DNA from: Blepharisma stoltei
Lineage: Eukaryota; Ciliophora; Heterotrichea; Heterotrichida; Blepharismidae
Length of the DNA stretch: 64,000 nt
Direction: 5' to 3'
Assembly: GCA_914767885.1 (NCBI GenBank)
Contig: CAJZBQ010000034.1
Location: forward strand, 186,001 to 250,000
A program made the position numbers and the translations under genes. Numbering within the stretch: the stretch's first letter is position 1; every line of letters starts with the position of its first letter. The notes beneath the pieces are model-generated. The model saw nothing but the letters and a program-made list of their open reading frames with translations, was not told the origin of the DNA and searched no databases. Shown here in pieces: positions 54,857 through 64,000 of the stretch.

Positions 54857-55486
54857 TTATCCTTCACTTTCCCTTGCTGACAAATATTTAGAAAACTGCT
54901 CTTTAAACCCATCCATCATCTCTTCAATATGTCTTTTAGTTTTTCCAACTATTTTCCCTTTCTTTTTCAATTCTTCATTTTCTTTTGCAATTTTTTTAAT
55001 CAGTGACGTTAATTCCTTCATCCTTTTTTCATCATCCTTCATTTTTTCGCTTTCTTTTTTAGTTTTTTCAATTTCTCCCATCAGCTCTAGAATTGTTTTT
55101 TGTAACATAGAATTTTGTTCTTTGACCCTCAGAATTTCTTCCGTTTTCGAATACTCAGAAGTTACTTTATTACGGGTTGTCGTGGTTTCTTTTTGCAAAA
55201 TCCTGTTTGATTTATGGAAGTTAAGCTCGCAAACTTTTGGGGTTCGAGTGCTTTTGCACTTTGAAGTAGGCGAAATGTTGACTGGGATTTGTAAATTCAA
55301 GATGTGGACTGGCTTAGTTGGGCCTTTAGACGTGGGGGTTGTATCTGGGGTAATTGTATCAATACTTCATGTCGAAGGGCTGCGTTTTGAAGCAGATGGC
55401 TGAACATTTGTATAAATCTCTGGATTTGAAAGGGCTCTTGCAAGATTTAAGCCTTTAGCGTGGCTTTGTTTGATTTTTTTGTTCAT
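54857..55486 (-). CDS. Coiled-coil protein, 209 residues
   Basis: Frame from ATG at 55486 to TGA-free stop at 54857, with one TGA Trp (near 55364). The N-terminal 110 residues are Ser/Thr/Pro-rich and basic (QPSASKRSPSTW, ITPDTTPTSKGPTKP). Residues 110-195 form a coiled coil (KEQNSMLQKTILELMGEIEK onward). No insertion or intron. Function not recognised. Confidence 0.72.
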
Positions 55487-55685
55487 ATTCAATTATTTAC
55501 TTCTATCATTTAAATATCATATCAATAAGTTTTAAGTAGCCAGCTCATATCTTTTTTCTTTTTTACCACACAAAGATTTTGCAACTTTAATGAATTTTAA
55601 TTAGAAACATCATATAAATGCATAAAATAAGCCTAAGAAAATTTATGATTATGACTTACTAATTCAACGATCAAACATAATTAAC

Positions 55686-56139
55686 TTATTTGTCTTGTAA
55701 ATATGGGTTTATGTTTGAAATTTCCTCATAAAGTTCATCATAGGCATCCTTCAGATCGTGAGCCTTTGGAGGTCTCGAAAGCATGAAAACTGTGGTCGGC
55801 CTTTTACTCAGTGAAGCAGTTCCCAAGTAATCCTTGGTTTTCACATAAATATAAGGATTTCCATTATTCTCACAAATGACAGGAATGTGAGCCACCAGTT
55901 CAATAGGTGTAATGTCTCCTGCCAAAATTACGATCCCTCTCTTCTTTTTCTTTAGTGCCTTTACTACTTCTTTGACTCCTCTCTTTGCCAATCCTCCCTC
56001 CGAAACTACAATAACTCTTACACTTTGACGTAACCTTCACTATTTTTTTAGAAAGAGAACTCTCTGCAAATGGATCAGCAATTGGTGACCTGAAAGGCTG
56101 CTCTTCAGATTTCTTTTTCTTGTGAGGCTCATCAACCAT
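55686..56139 (-). CDS. NHP2: H/ACA ribonucleoprotein subunit NHP2 (L7Ae family)
   Basis: 145 residues after removal of a 16-nt intron. The L7Ae core is clear: GGLAKRGVKEVVKALKKKKR, GIVILAGDITPIELVAHIPV and CENNGNPYIYVKTKDYLG. The eukaryotic NHP2 type is chosen over SNU13 or L7Ae by the sequence of the GDITPIELVAHIPV block and the Lys-rich N-terminal extension. In H/ACA snoRNPs it binds guide RNAs for pseudouridylation. Without the intron the conserved core is out of frame with the ATG. Confidence 0.9.
56006..56021 (-). other. 16-nt intron of NHP2
   Basis: On the minus strand GTAAGAGTTATTGTAG. Splicing joins KVTSK to VSEGGLAKRG. Confidence 0.9.
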
Positions 56140-56185
56140 CTTGGAATTATATGTCAATTATCATTTATTTATACTTAATTATACC

Positions 56186-57266
56186 TTAGTTTTCTTTCTT
56201 CAACTTATACTGAATATAGTAGTATCGCCCTATAAGGATTGCAATAATAAGAGCAGCTGACAGCCCAACTGTTAGCCCAATAACTAGTCCAGTTGGGAAT
56301 TTTGATTTTCATGCAGGAGGGGATCAGTTCTGATCATCCATTGTGCTTCTAAGGATAGTGCTTGTAACAAAATTTAAACTGCCGTCATACCAGACTTGAT
56401 AATAGAGTCTTCCGCTATTTAAGCAGTTTTTTGGAACCCTGTTTAGATTATAGCTGAGCAAAGTCTGGGAGCCCAAAACTGCTGAAGCACCAACTATTTC
56501 CTGTAAAGTTCCGTTATAGCTTGTGGGGCGGTTATAGTCTATAAATTTAGTAGAGACTGATGCACTGAGTGGTCCAGAGGAGTAAACTTTGCCGTCATTG
56601 ACTTCATATTTAAAGGTGTAGTTTTTTATAACTTGCGTTTCATTTATATCAGTCATTGACAAGTAATAAGAATCTATTGACGGTCCAGCCGTTTTTGTTG
56701 TACAATTGGCTTGGATTACAATTGAAGCGACGGAGTCCATAGTGACCTTCATACATACAGGGAACCCTTTTAAATTGCTGTTATAATTTCCGCTTGTATC
56801 GCAATCTCCGCTGGAAGGCGAAATCATTGAGAGAACACAAGAAGTCTGTCTTTTACCTTGACAAGTTTTTCCTTGATAATCAGCTGGACATATACATATA
56901 TTATAAGGTGTCACATGTGTTTCGCATTTAGTAATATCTTTGAGAATTTGATAATTTGCGCGAGTCACTGTAATATTGTTGCAGGAATACACACTAGCGT
57001 CTACTGTTGCAGCAATTCCATAACTTTTCTCCCTCTGTGAATGAGCAAAACAATTGAAAAGTTCCTATTTTTGGCCAAAAACCCATGATCCTGAAATTTT
57101 TTTTTATAAATTTCTAAAAAAAAATACAATAAAATTATAGAAAGCTATAAAATTGACCCTCTCCTTGAGTAAACAAAAAATTTTGTTCACTCCAGAAAGG
57201 GGAGTAAGCATTGCAGTTCAATGCAGATGCAACCCCCAAAAATATCAATAAAACTGCTAGCTTCAT
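56186..57266 (-). CDS. Type I membrane protein of unknown function
   Basis: Excision of 57023-57206 gives 298 residues. The N-terminus MKLAVLLIFLGVASALNC is a good signal peptide. The ectodomain has about ten cysteines, including an EGF-like CICPADYQGKTCQG, and several NxS/T sites (NCTT, NETQ, NYTF). One transmembrane helix near the C-terminus (GLVIGLTVGLSAALIIAILI) is followed by a short basic tail. TGA encodes Trp twice before the helix. A surface receptor or adhesion role is plausible but unproven. The MITE removes the junction with the signal peptide, so an annotation without excision would lose it. Confidence 0.82.
57023..57206 (+). mobile_element. Internally deleted MITE-A (184 bp) near a signal peptide
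   Basis: TA borders 57021-57022 and 57205-57206 restore NCNAYGIAATVDASVYSC. Low end TCTCCCTCTGTGAATGAGC; high end hairpin CTCCTTGAGTAAACAAAAAA and TTTGTTCACTCCAGAAAGG. Most of the core is missing. Confidence 0.9.
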
Positions 57267-57355
57267 TTAAATATGAAAATTGCTAGCATAAATGGATAAA
57301 TTAATAATCATTTAGTTTAAACAATTTATTGTGTATTATTGTCTCAATTTAGTTT

Positions 57356-59633
57356 TTAAAAAACTCTGCAACTTGCTTTATCTCTTTCCGAGTCAATCAT
57401 AATTTCTTCTTTATAGACTGGGACTGTTTCAGCCTCAACTAAATTTTCTTTATTAATTTCTGGACTTTTTTCTTTGTTGCTGACTAAAATGCTTCTATCT
57501 TTGATTTCTGGGTGGGAAAGTAAGCACAGTGTTGAGTCATCGTCAATCCATATGCATTTTCCTTCAAAATTCTTTCTAGGAGTCAGAGGATAGGTTTCAT
57601 AAGAGGAATTTCCTTTTCCGTTGCTCTTTGAGCTTTCTTTGTCCTCTTCCACAACGATAAAGCTTTTTGATACCTCAGCCAGAACTTTATGGGACTTTGG
57701 AAGCTTTACACTAGAAGTTTTTAGGACTCGTTTTTTGCGGGGTGGTTTAAAGTCAAAGCCCATTCCTGCTAATTCCCCCCTTGTAGAAGAAAGACCATTT
57801 GAAAAAATTATCGTTATTTGCTGATTTTTAATTCCTTTGTTTCACGAGCAAAAAATTTAATTCCTTTTTGCATAAAATATATTTTAATAAATCTAACCCC
57901 AAATTTAGATTTTTTTAATATCCATAAACAATTCTATTTATATATATTTTAAAAAATATCCACCTTGCTTAGCAAGCAAAGTTTTTTTGCTCGCTAATCA
58001 AAGGGTAGTAAGTTATTTTTTATCCTTATAGAATTCAAAAGGGTTCTAATATAATCATAGTCAGGTTCTGCATCAAATTCTAAGTTTCTGACATATTTAA
58101 ATATATTGTTAAACTCTTCTGGCTTGTCTAAAAACAGACCAGTTGAAGAAAGTCTGCTTTTCATAAGCTTGATTTGTCGTTCAGTTATTTTGCTTGTTTT
58201 TTCTGCAGCAATCCATGGTAAAGTACCATTCAAAAAATATGCGAGCATATATATGTAGGCTTCTAGATCATCTCGACGGCTTTGCTGAATTCCCATATGA
58301 GTATTCAGAGACGCAAAATATGCGGTGCCTTCAAAGGGTCTGCCTTCTGTATAAGTTAAGTCGTTATAAGGATAGAACACTAGCCTTCCTATCTGATGTA
58401 AACCCACCTGATTAGCTCCCTAGGCTAGAGCTACTTCTTGCGGATGCCCCTTAGTCCTTATAAGCAAAGGTTAAATGGGAGGTAAAACCTCTCTAGCCTA
58501 TCTGGCAGAGACAGGGAAGGCCTTCAGGGGAAGGTATCCTTAAACCCGAAGGCCTACTTCAAAAAATGATAGAGGCACTATTTTCAGCTTCATTGAGACT
58601 GGCCCTACCTGCTCCATAGGGAATGTGCCTCGGAGTTCATCTTCCACCGACTTGATCATTTTATTTCAGCCTTCTGTATAAGGGATATGCAAATTCATTG
58701 ATTTCTGGATATATTGTTTTGAAAGGCCATAATCAATCACATAGAGAGTAGAGGAATCAGAGCCATTACCTAATAAGAGTTGGCGTGGCTTTAGGTCTCT
58801 ATGAATGTATCCTTTGCGATGGATATATTCAAGCCTGTCTAATAGTTGCTCACCTATGGTGAGCACAGTCGCTAGTGAGAATTTTCTATTGCACTTTATA
58901 TAGTTAACTACACTGACTGGCATGGGGTGCTTTTGGCTCGAAACTGAGCCAAAAGCATCCCGTGCCAGTCAGTGTAGTTCACTATAAACTTTTCTTCTAA
59001 ATTAGAGCCTAAATGCTGCATCGCTAAAAATAGTTCGTCTTCATTTATTATGCTTTATTTAACTAATTTTGATGTACAAAAACGAGTGCAAAATAAAATT
59101 AATTTCAAGCCATTATTTAGCTAACTCTCTCCCTTTGGTAAATTTTATAAATTTAGTTTTGATCTAATTTAATAAAAGAGGCGCAATTAGAACATTTCTT
59201 AAACAGTTTTTAACCCGAATCGAATAAACTTTAATTAATTTATCACAAAAAAATAAATTAAAGCATTTAGTCTTCATTTATATTTTTTTACTTTTAAAAA
59301 TGCTATATTAAACAATTAGCCTCTTTTAAATTTGAAAAAGATTTTCTTTCAAATACAAAAAATGAGGAGTAAATAATTGCCTTGTATTAAATTAAATTAG
59401 CGAAGATTACTAAATTTAATAAATTTTGGAATTCCAATTCCTCCTTGTATTGCCTTTAAAATTTTGCCTTCATTCAGTAACTGAGGAAAGCTATTTTTAT
59501 TTGAAACTGATGGAATTTTTACTGCACATTTATTTTGGGTCTTCAAGTCCGTACATAGAAAGACCCTGCCAAATTGTCCTTCTCCAGCTTTTGATATTAC
59601 TTGAAATCGATTTCCTATTAGATCGGATGTCAT
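57356..59633 (-). CDS. Casein kinase 1-like protein kinase, interrupted by four insertions
   Basis: Removing 57772-58010, 58356-58682, 58903-58976 and provisionally 59043-59405 leaves 425 codons. Seen: glycine loop GEGQFGRVF, VAIK-type lysine in NKCAVKIP, IHRDLKPRQLLLG, YVIDYGLSKQYI (DYG for DFG), and the CK1 signature TEGRPFEGTAYFASLNTHMG, then QSRRDDLEAYIYMLAYFLNG. The C-terminal tail (from FKPPRKKRVLKTSS) is basic, then Ser/Glu-rich, and joined only after excision of a MITE. CK1 kinases are Ser/Thr kinases of broad cytosolic and ciliary roles. The join between residues about 75 and 85 is the least certain part. Confidence 0.85.
57772..58010. mobile_element. MITE-A-like (239 bp) in the kinase tail
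   Basis: TA borders 57770-57771 and 58009-58010 (58006-58007 also in frame) join IRIKNN to LAGMGFDFKPP. Ends ATTCCCCCCTTGTAG and GCTCGCTAATCAAAGGGTAG; inner repeat TTGCTTAGCAAGCAAAG hairpin. Diverged member. Confidence 0.8.
58356..58682 (-). mobile_element. SINE-like insertion (327 bp) in the kinase, 14-bp direct repeats
   Basis: GCCTTCTGTATAAG lies at 58342-58355 and 58669-58682; collapse gives IPYTEGRPFEGTAYF. The unit starts TTAAG, shares CACTAGCCT and CTATCTG/GTAAACCC blocks with 10453-10906, then CTACCTGCTCCATAGGGA and CATTTTATTTCAGCC. The same family as at 6027 and 10453; relative to the repeat orientation it reads plus. Confidence 0.9.
58903..58976. mobile_element. 74-bp palindromic IES in the kinase
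   Basis: TA borders 58901-58902 and 58975-58976 restore EEKFIVNYIKCNRKF. Nearly the whole insert is one inverted repeat: arms of about 35 bp (ACTACACTGACTGGCA..., GTGCTTTTGGCTC) around a 6-nt GAAACT loop. Confidence 0.92.
59043..59405. mobile_element. Composite insertion in the kinase (borders provisional)
   Basis: The frame and CK1 spacing require loss of about 363 bp between KFSN and EDELFLAMQ. No pair of TA dinucleotides gives an open frame. Collapse at ATT (59043-59045 and 59406-59408) does. A MITE-B lies inside (59124-59371). Confidence 0.5.
59124..59371. mobile_element. MITE-B (248 bp) nested in the preceding insertion
   Basis: TA borders 59122-59123 and 59370-59371. Low end ACTCTCTCCCTTTGG; high end CAAATACAAAAAATGAGGAG with TCTTTTAAATTTGAAA just inside. 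The core resembles other MITE-B copies. Confidence 0.7.
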
Positions 59634-60454
59634 TTTAATTATTATAATCTACATAGACTGTTAATTTATACAGCAAATTTAATTAAAATAATTTAAAATA
59701 ATCATAAAAATATAAAATGATTACTAATTTTTAGACTGGAAATGTGCTTTGGAGGAATTAAAGAGCTCATAAGAAAAAGGCGTAATTAAAAAAGAACTGG
59801 ACAATATGGTGTAAAATTATCATGATATATTAATTCTTAAATATTTTATATATAAAACTAAATGCTAAATAATCAAAGATAAGCAAGCCAAAATAGCTAT
59901 TCTTCTTAAATTGAATTATATGCTTATATAAAGTGTCAGGGAACCAGTATAATACTTGCAAAATGAATGCATAGCTCTTTGATCTTCTGTTCTTAAAAAA
60001 ACTTTTAACAAATAATTATGCAAAATCCCATCACAATCTACTTGGATAATCTTTTATGATATCAGAAATCAATTAACAATCTAAAACTTAGCACATTATT
60101 ATGGCTCCATGTCAAATAACCATGAATTCTGATAATGCGACATTTCCTAGGGAATAATTTATTTGAATTATTTTTGAGAGGCATTTGACAGAAAAACCGT
60201 TAAATTTCGGCCGAATGGCACATTATTTAAAAATTTTCTCCGATGAAATGCCCACTATTAAAAAGTGCGCGATTATTAGACCTGCACCCTATTATTATAA
60301 ATATTAAATTCTCACAAAAATGCCTCACCTATAGCTTCTTTTAATTTTTCCATAATTCTTCTTTTTACATTAATATCTCATTATATGAAATATTTGCAAT
60401 AGAATCTAAACTATTGGCAGCTGCTTATTATTATTATAAATAATAAAATTATCA
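59634..60454. other. Intergenic region between divergent kinase genes
   Basis: 821 bp, AT-rich. No gene, repeat or regulatory element recognised. Confidence 0.55.
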
Positions 60455-62422
60455 ATGAAAGACACAAGATCACTATGGGCTGAAGAACAAATTGAAGATG
60501 TCTATAAGCTTCTAGTAAAATTCTGTGGTTTTAGCTTCTTTTTATCAACTGTTCTAAAAGCTGTTTCGAGCCTATTTTCCCCAAAGGAGTTTTTTCTGAC
60601 AGTTGCAATCCCTCAAACATTAATGCATATGATAGTTTACTATATCATCAAGCTCACACAAGATAAGCCCACTATATTGAAGGTTATGGTTTCATTTTTT
60701 GTTGCAGAGTACTTCAACGCATTTTTGCTCTATCATTCAAAAATTGATCAAATGCCTCAGGCTGGAATTTTTGAGCTGACTGCTACCTTAGTTTGCTTCT
60801 TTTTTGAGTTTTTTATCATAAAGAATAAATGAGTTCTCAATTTTTTGGTTTTAAAGCAGCTTTATCTGTGGCATTTTCACGGCGTGATTTTTGGCGATAA
60901 TGGACCTGCAGGCTTAGTTGAATTCATACCATATGCCTCAATCTGGCTAATAATGGGACTTGTCAATGTAGGTTATCATCATTTAACAAAAATATCATAT
61001 GAGCACTTTGTATACATGAAAGGAAAGAAAATGTCAAATTTAAGCGAGTCTAATAATCTTATTGAAGACATTTGCTATTTAATTGAACACCCTCAGGGTC
61101 AAGATGTTACTCTTGGAATCTCACTGAGTGGAAATGTAAACTTGGAATGAAAAGCAACGCTTATTGAATGGGAAAAGAAGCTGGCGCTTTTTGTTTTGAT
61201 TAGAGATGCAAGCCAAATAATAGAGCTTGAAAGGAACCTAGCAAATGATAAAATGAAGACTCTTTTATTGAGAACTGTTTCTCATGAACTGAGAACTCCA
61301 ATGAATTCCATTATCCATTTTACCGATGACATACTTGGCAGCCAAGAACACTTGGAAAGTGAAGCAAGGCATAAGCTGAAAATTATATCAGTTTCTGCAA
61401 AAATGATGATTTCAATGATAAATGATTTATTAGATTACTCTAAAATCATCGCTGGCTTTTTTGCTTTACACAAGTCTTACTGTAACATTCGAGAAATCAT
61501 AGAAAATGCTCTCGATTTGATACAAACCCAGGCCTCAAAAAAAAACTTATCAGTTTGTTATAGAATTGATCCAGAGCTCCCGGAATTGGTTTTTACTGAT
61601 CCCTTAAGATTTAGCCAAATAATATTGAACTTATTGAACAACTCTTTGAAATTCACAATTACTGGAAAAATCGAGATTTGCCTTATAAAATCCTCAGAAA
61701 ACAGATTAAAATGCTATGTAGAAGACACAGGGATTGGCATGAATGATACAGTGATTCAAATGCTGACAACCAATTTCAAATCTTTTGATATACCTCATCT
61801 TAACTGTCCAGGCTGCAGCCTTGGTATGTGTATTTCAAATTTATTAGTAAAGCAGCTTGGAGGTGAATCATTTCAATTTAAATCGATATTAGGCAAAGGC
61901 ACTGCAGTTTGATTCTTAATAGATCTTCTTGACCATCCTTCTCGAAGTGAGCGATATGAGTCAATTCAAAGCGAAATAAGCGGAAGCCATTTTGAATGGT
62001 GCCATCCTTCTGCACTTTATATAAAGCATCCTTCTCCAAGTGTGCTGATTGTTGATGATATGGAATTTGATTTAGAAATACTTGCCTCTATAATGAAAAA
62101 ACATGGAATCAGCTATGCTGAAGCTCAGAATGGAGAAACTGCTATTGATTTAGTTAAATCTAGCGATAGTAGGAAGCAACCGTTTAAAGTAATTTTAATG
62201 GATTGTGAAATGCCTGGAATCAGTGGATGGGATGCGACAAGGAAAATTAATAAGCTTTTCATGGAAGGAGAAATTGAAAGCTTGCCATATATAATTGGAT
62301 ACTCTGCTTATAGCTCTGATGAGGACATAAAAAAAGGGATCAACTGTGGAATGACAGATTTTTTAACTAAGCCAAGCACTCCTGAAAAAATAATGTTTAC
62401 AATTTTGAGGTATTTATCATAA
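60455..62422 (+). CDS. Membrane hybrid histidine kinase with receiver domain
   Basis: 655 residues with no insertion and three or four TGA Trp codons (near 60830, 61148, 61910, 61931). Residues 1-190 have five or six hydrophobic segments. The HisKA H-box is VSHELRTPMN (His about 277). The ATPase domain shows ILNLLNNSLKFT (N box) and VEDTGIGM (G1), and a later GKGTAVWFLID. The receiver domain has VLIVDDMEF (acidic pair), ILMDCEMPG (phospho-acceptor Asp about residue 582) and DFLTKPSTP (Lys). Such kinases sense a signal and pass phosphate to their own receiver and then a phosphotransfer protein. The sensed signal is unknown; there is no extracellular or PAS domain visible. Confidence 0.93.
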
Positions 62423-62673
62423 AATATAAATAACTTAAATTAGTTTCATATTGCATACTGCATTTTTAAATATAAAATTGTCTGAATTCGACAATCATAT
62501 TATCTATACAGAATATAGCATGTTCGATAATTTGAATGAATGAAGCCCAACTTAATAGGAACGCCAAAAATTTTAACTCGTAATTTGGAGAAATTATAAT
62601 AAATTGCTTCATTTTTAATTTTTTTTGAGAAGCAACCCTCTCCTTCATTTTAATTTGATACCATTATTATGAA

Positions 62674-62826
62674 TTGGCATAATTTTGTAAAGGTCTCTAC
62701 ACGCCGAAAATTTTCTTTGTGTGGAAAACAAAATCCACATGTGGAGTTTCCAGAATAGATGCGAGATTTGGATTCCACATAGAGGAAAATGCCCTGACCT
62801 GAGAGACCCTTCCAAAATTATGCCAA
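62674..62826. repeat. Inverted-repeat element of 153 bp
   Basis: TTGGCATAATTTTGTAAAGG at 62674 is repeated inverted at the other end (...CCTTCCAAAATTATGCCAA), and pairing continues inward through GGTCTCT and a TGTGGAA/TTCCACA pair. Likely a palindromic IES or MITE in non-coding DNA. Confidence 0.75.
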
Positions 62827-62976
62827 CACATAATATTATCTATTTTGGATGCCATATCCAATAGGCTAATTCTTAATATGAGTTAGCCAATAGAATATAA
62901 TTGATTTTTTATCTTTCGTTAATAAAGTTTATTTTGTTCAGCTTGCTCCAAGAATTTTCCAAAAAATTATAGGCTA

Positions 62977-63198
62977 ACTCCACCCCTTAAATTGAAATAA
63001 AAAATCCTATTTCAATAAAAGAAAATTATATTTTTGAAGAAGAATAGTTCAATTCAGTGCAAAACTATTTAAATAATATTCTACTTATGAATTAAACCAT
63101 AAATATTAGTATTTCACTTATCAAATTTTCCTATTGAAAATAATGGCGGTTAAAGCACAATTTTATCTATATATTGTTCCAATTTAAAAGGGGGAGTA
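62977..63198. mobile_element. MITE-B (222 bp)
   Basis: TA borders 62975-62976 and 63197-63198. Ends ACTCCACCCCTTAAATTGAA and, inverted, ACTCCCCCTTTTAAATTGGA. Non-coding site. Confidence 0.85.
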
Positions 63199-63590
63199 AG
63201 CAATTTTTGATTAGCTTCGCATTTTCAAATCCAAAAACACAAGACTAAGCAGCAATTAGGGCTAGCATTATAATTTTAAGGATAATTATAAAATTGTTTT
63301 GGAGCTGCACCAATACTCTATAATTCAAAATAAAATCGAAGCAAAAAGACTAATTAATTATTAGTCCTCAAAAAGTTTACTAACCTTCCAAATAAAGAAA
63401 ACCTTCTTAAATTTTTATAAATCATTTAAAAATTAAATAATCAGCATATAATTAATTTATTAATTAAAGTTTAAATCCCCTTTGCAAATGATTGAGCATT
63501 TTTTCCAAATTTCTTTATTGCATCATCTCAGCTTTACTAAATCCTTATTCATTAGCCACCGATTAAAAATAAAATTTAGGGGCATTAAAA

Positions 63591-64000
63591 ATGTTAAGTT
63601 CTGATTGTGCAGGATGCAGTGATCCAGTGAAGCGTGCAATTTTATACTCAAAAAATCCTAATTCCCTTTGTTCTAACTGTCGAAGTGTCATTTCTATCCA
63701 AGAGTCCACAGAATCCATATCAAAAGAATCTTTCTTTGAAACAGAAGACTTAAAGTATCCTCACTTCAGGAAACAAAAAAAGAAGAGATTCTTCAACACT
63801 TTTACCAAAATGAAAAAATATGCCCATCACTTGTCAAAACAAATCGGCAACAGATTCACAGCTGCAGCTGTTCGAAAAGCAAGACAAGAATACAGATTGG
63901 CTGAAAAACTAGCAGAATTACATGATAAAGCAAGCCAGAAAACTAGAGAACATTTGGTGAAAGCGATAAGGACCTGCTATGTCCGCGACTATAATTTAGA
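63591..64000 (+). CDS. Protein with N-terminal CxxC pair (3' partial)
   Basis: The frame opens at ATG 63591 and runs off the window end (136 codons seen). The N-terminus has SSDCAGCSDP and, 20 residues later, LCSNCRSVI, so two CxxC knuckles could bind zinc. Residues 60-130 are strongly basic and helical (HFRKQKKKRFFNTFTKMKKY and QEYRLAEKLAELHDK). No family is recognised from this part. Confidence 0.65.
   Translation, partial: MLSSDCAGCSDPVKRAILYSKNPNSLCSNCRSVISIQESTESISKESFFETEDLKYPHFRKQKKKRFFNTFTKMKKYAHHLSKQIGNRFTAAAVRKARQEYRLAEKLAELHDKASQKTREHLVKAIRTCYVRDYNL

Larger units (their letters stand above)
62423..63590. other. Intergenic region with one palindromic element and one MITE-B
   Basis: 1,168 bp. 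Apart from 62674-62826 and 62977-63198 the sequence is AT-rich without recognised features. Confidence 0.55.

Overview
The window looks like germline (micronuclear) DNA of a heterotrich ciliate, most likely Blepharisma or a close relative. Three things seen in the sequence support this. (1) TGA must be read as tryptophan in almost every long gene, for example at 12161, 14685, 16170 and 30467, while TAA and TAG are stops. (2) Introns are only 15-16 nt long (35356-35371, 35453-35468, 38145-38159, 41173-41187, 56006-56021). (3) Most genes are broken by AT-rich or repetitive insertions. When each is removed exactly, usually from one TA dinucleotide to the next, a conserved protein reading frame returns. 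These insertions behave as internal eliminated sequences (IESs). Removing twelve of them (4,098 nt) from the dynein gene leaves exactly 4,038 codons.

Layout. 1-6430: RGG/OB-fold protein (5' end outside the window), EME1-like nuclease subunit (-), and a divergent MSH6. 6485-22696: a single-headed axonemal dynein heavy chain with 12 insertions. 22951-24291: coiled-coil protein. 25908-27521: homogentisate 1,2-dioxygenase. 27845-30053: VHS-domain protein. 30239-32268: two tandem pseudokinase paralogues. 32382-34818: urocanase. 35007-35596: RRP15. 35924-37219: multi-pass membrane RGS protein. 37305-42781 (-): two tandem paralogues, the first free of insertions and the second carrying four. 43689-45841: three small unknown genes. 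46498-51356 (-): two large unknown or coiled-coil genes. 52246-54594: ALG6-type glucosyltransferase with an N-terminal UBC/UEV-like domain. 54857-59633 (-): coiled-coil protein, NHP2, type I membrane protein and casein kinase 1. 60455-62422: hybrid histidine kinase. 63591-64000: start of a CxxC-motif protein.

The insertions fall into groups. MITE-A carries repeated CTCCGTGAGTGAACAAAA motifs, has one end folded as a hairpin, and is about 380 bp when complete. MITE-B has TTTAAATTGGAACAAAA ends. There is one 1.2-kb fold-back element and one 472-bp element with termini of about 70 bp. Palindromic elements range from 74 to about 170 bp. GC-richer SINE-like elements mostly have 7-14 bp flanking direct repeats and share a CATTTTA-type terminus. 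Finally there are short IESs (82-175 bp) with no clear repeats. Elements are nested in several places, and one nested pair sits inside a 15-nt intron.

The cellular genes are ordinary housekeeping, ciliary and catabolic genes with no operon logic. The striking content is the dense, layered set of germline insertions that must be removed precisely to make functional genes. MITE-like IESs are, to my knowledge, already reported in Blepharisma. The nesting, the insertion into a tiny intron, the non-TA borders and the insertion asymmetry between tandem paralogues are the points most worth checking.
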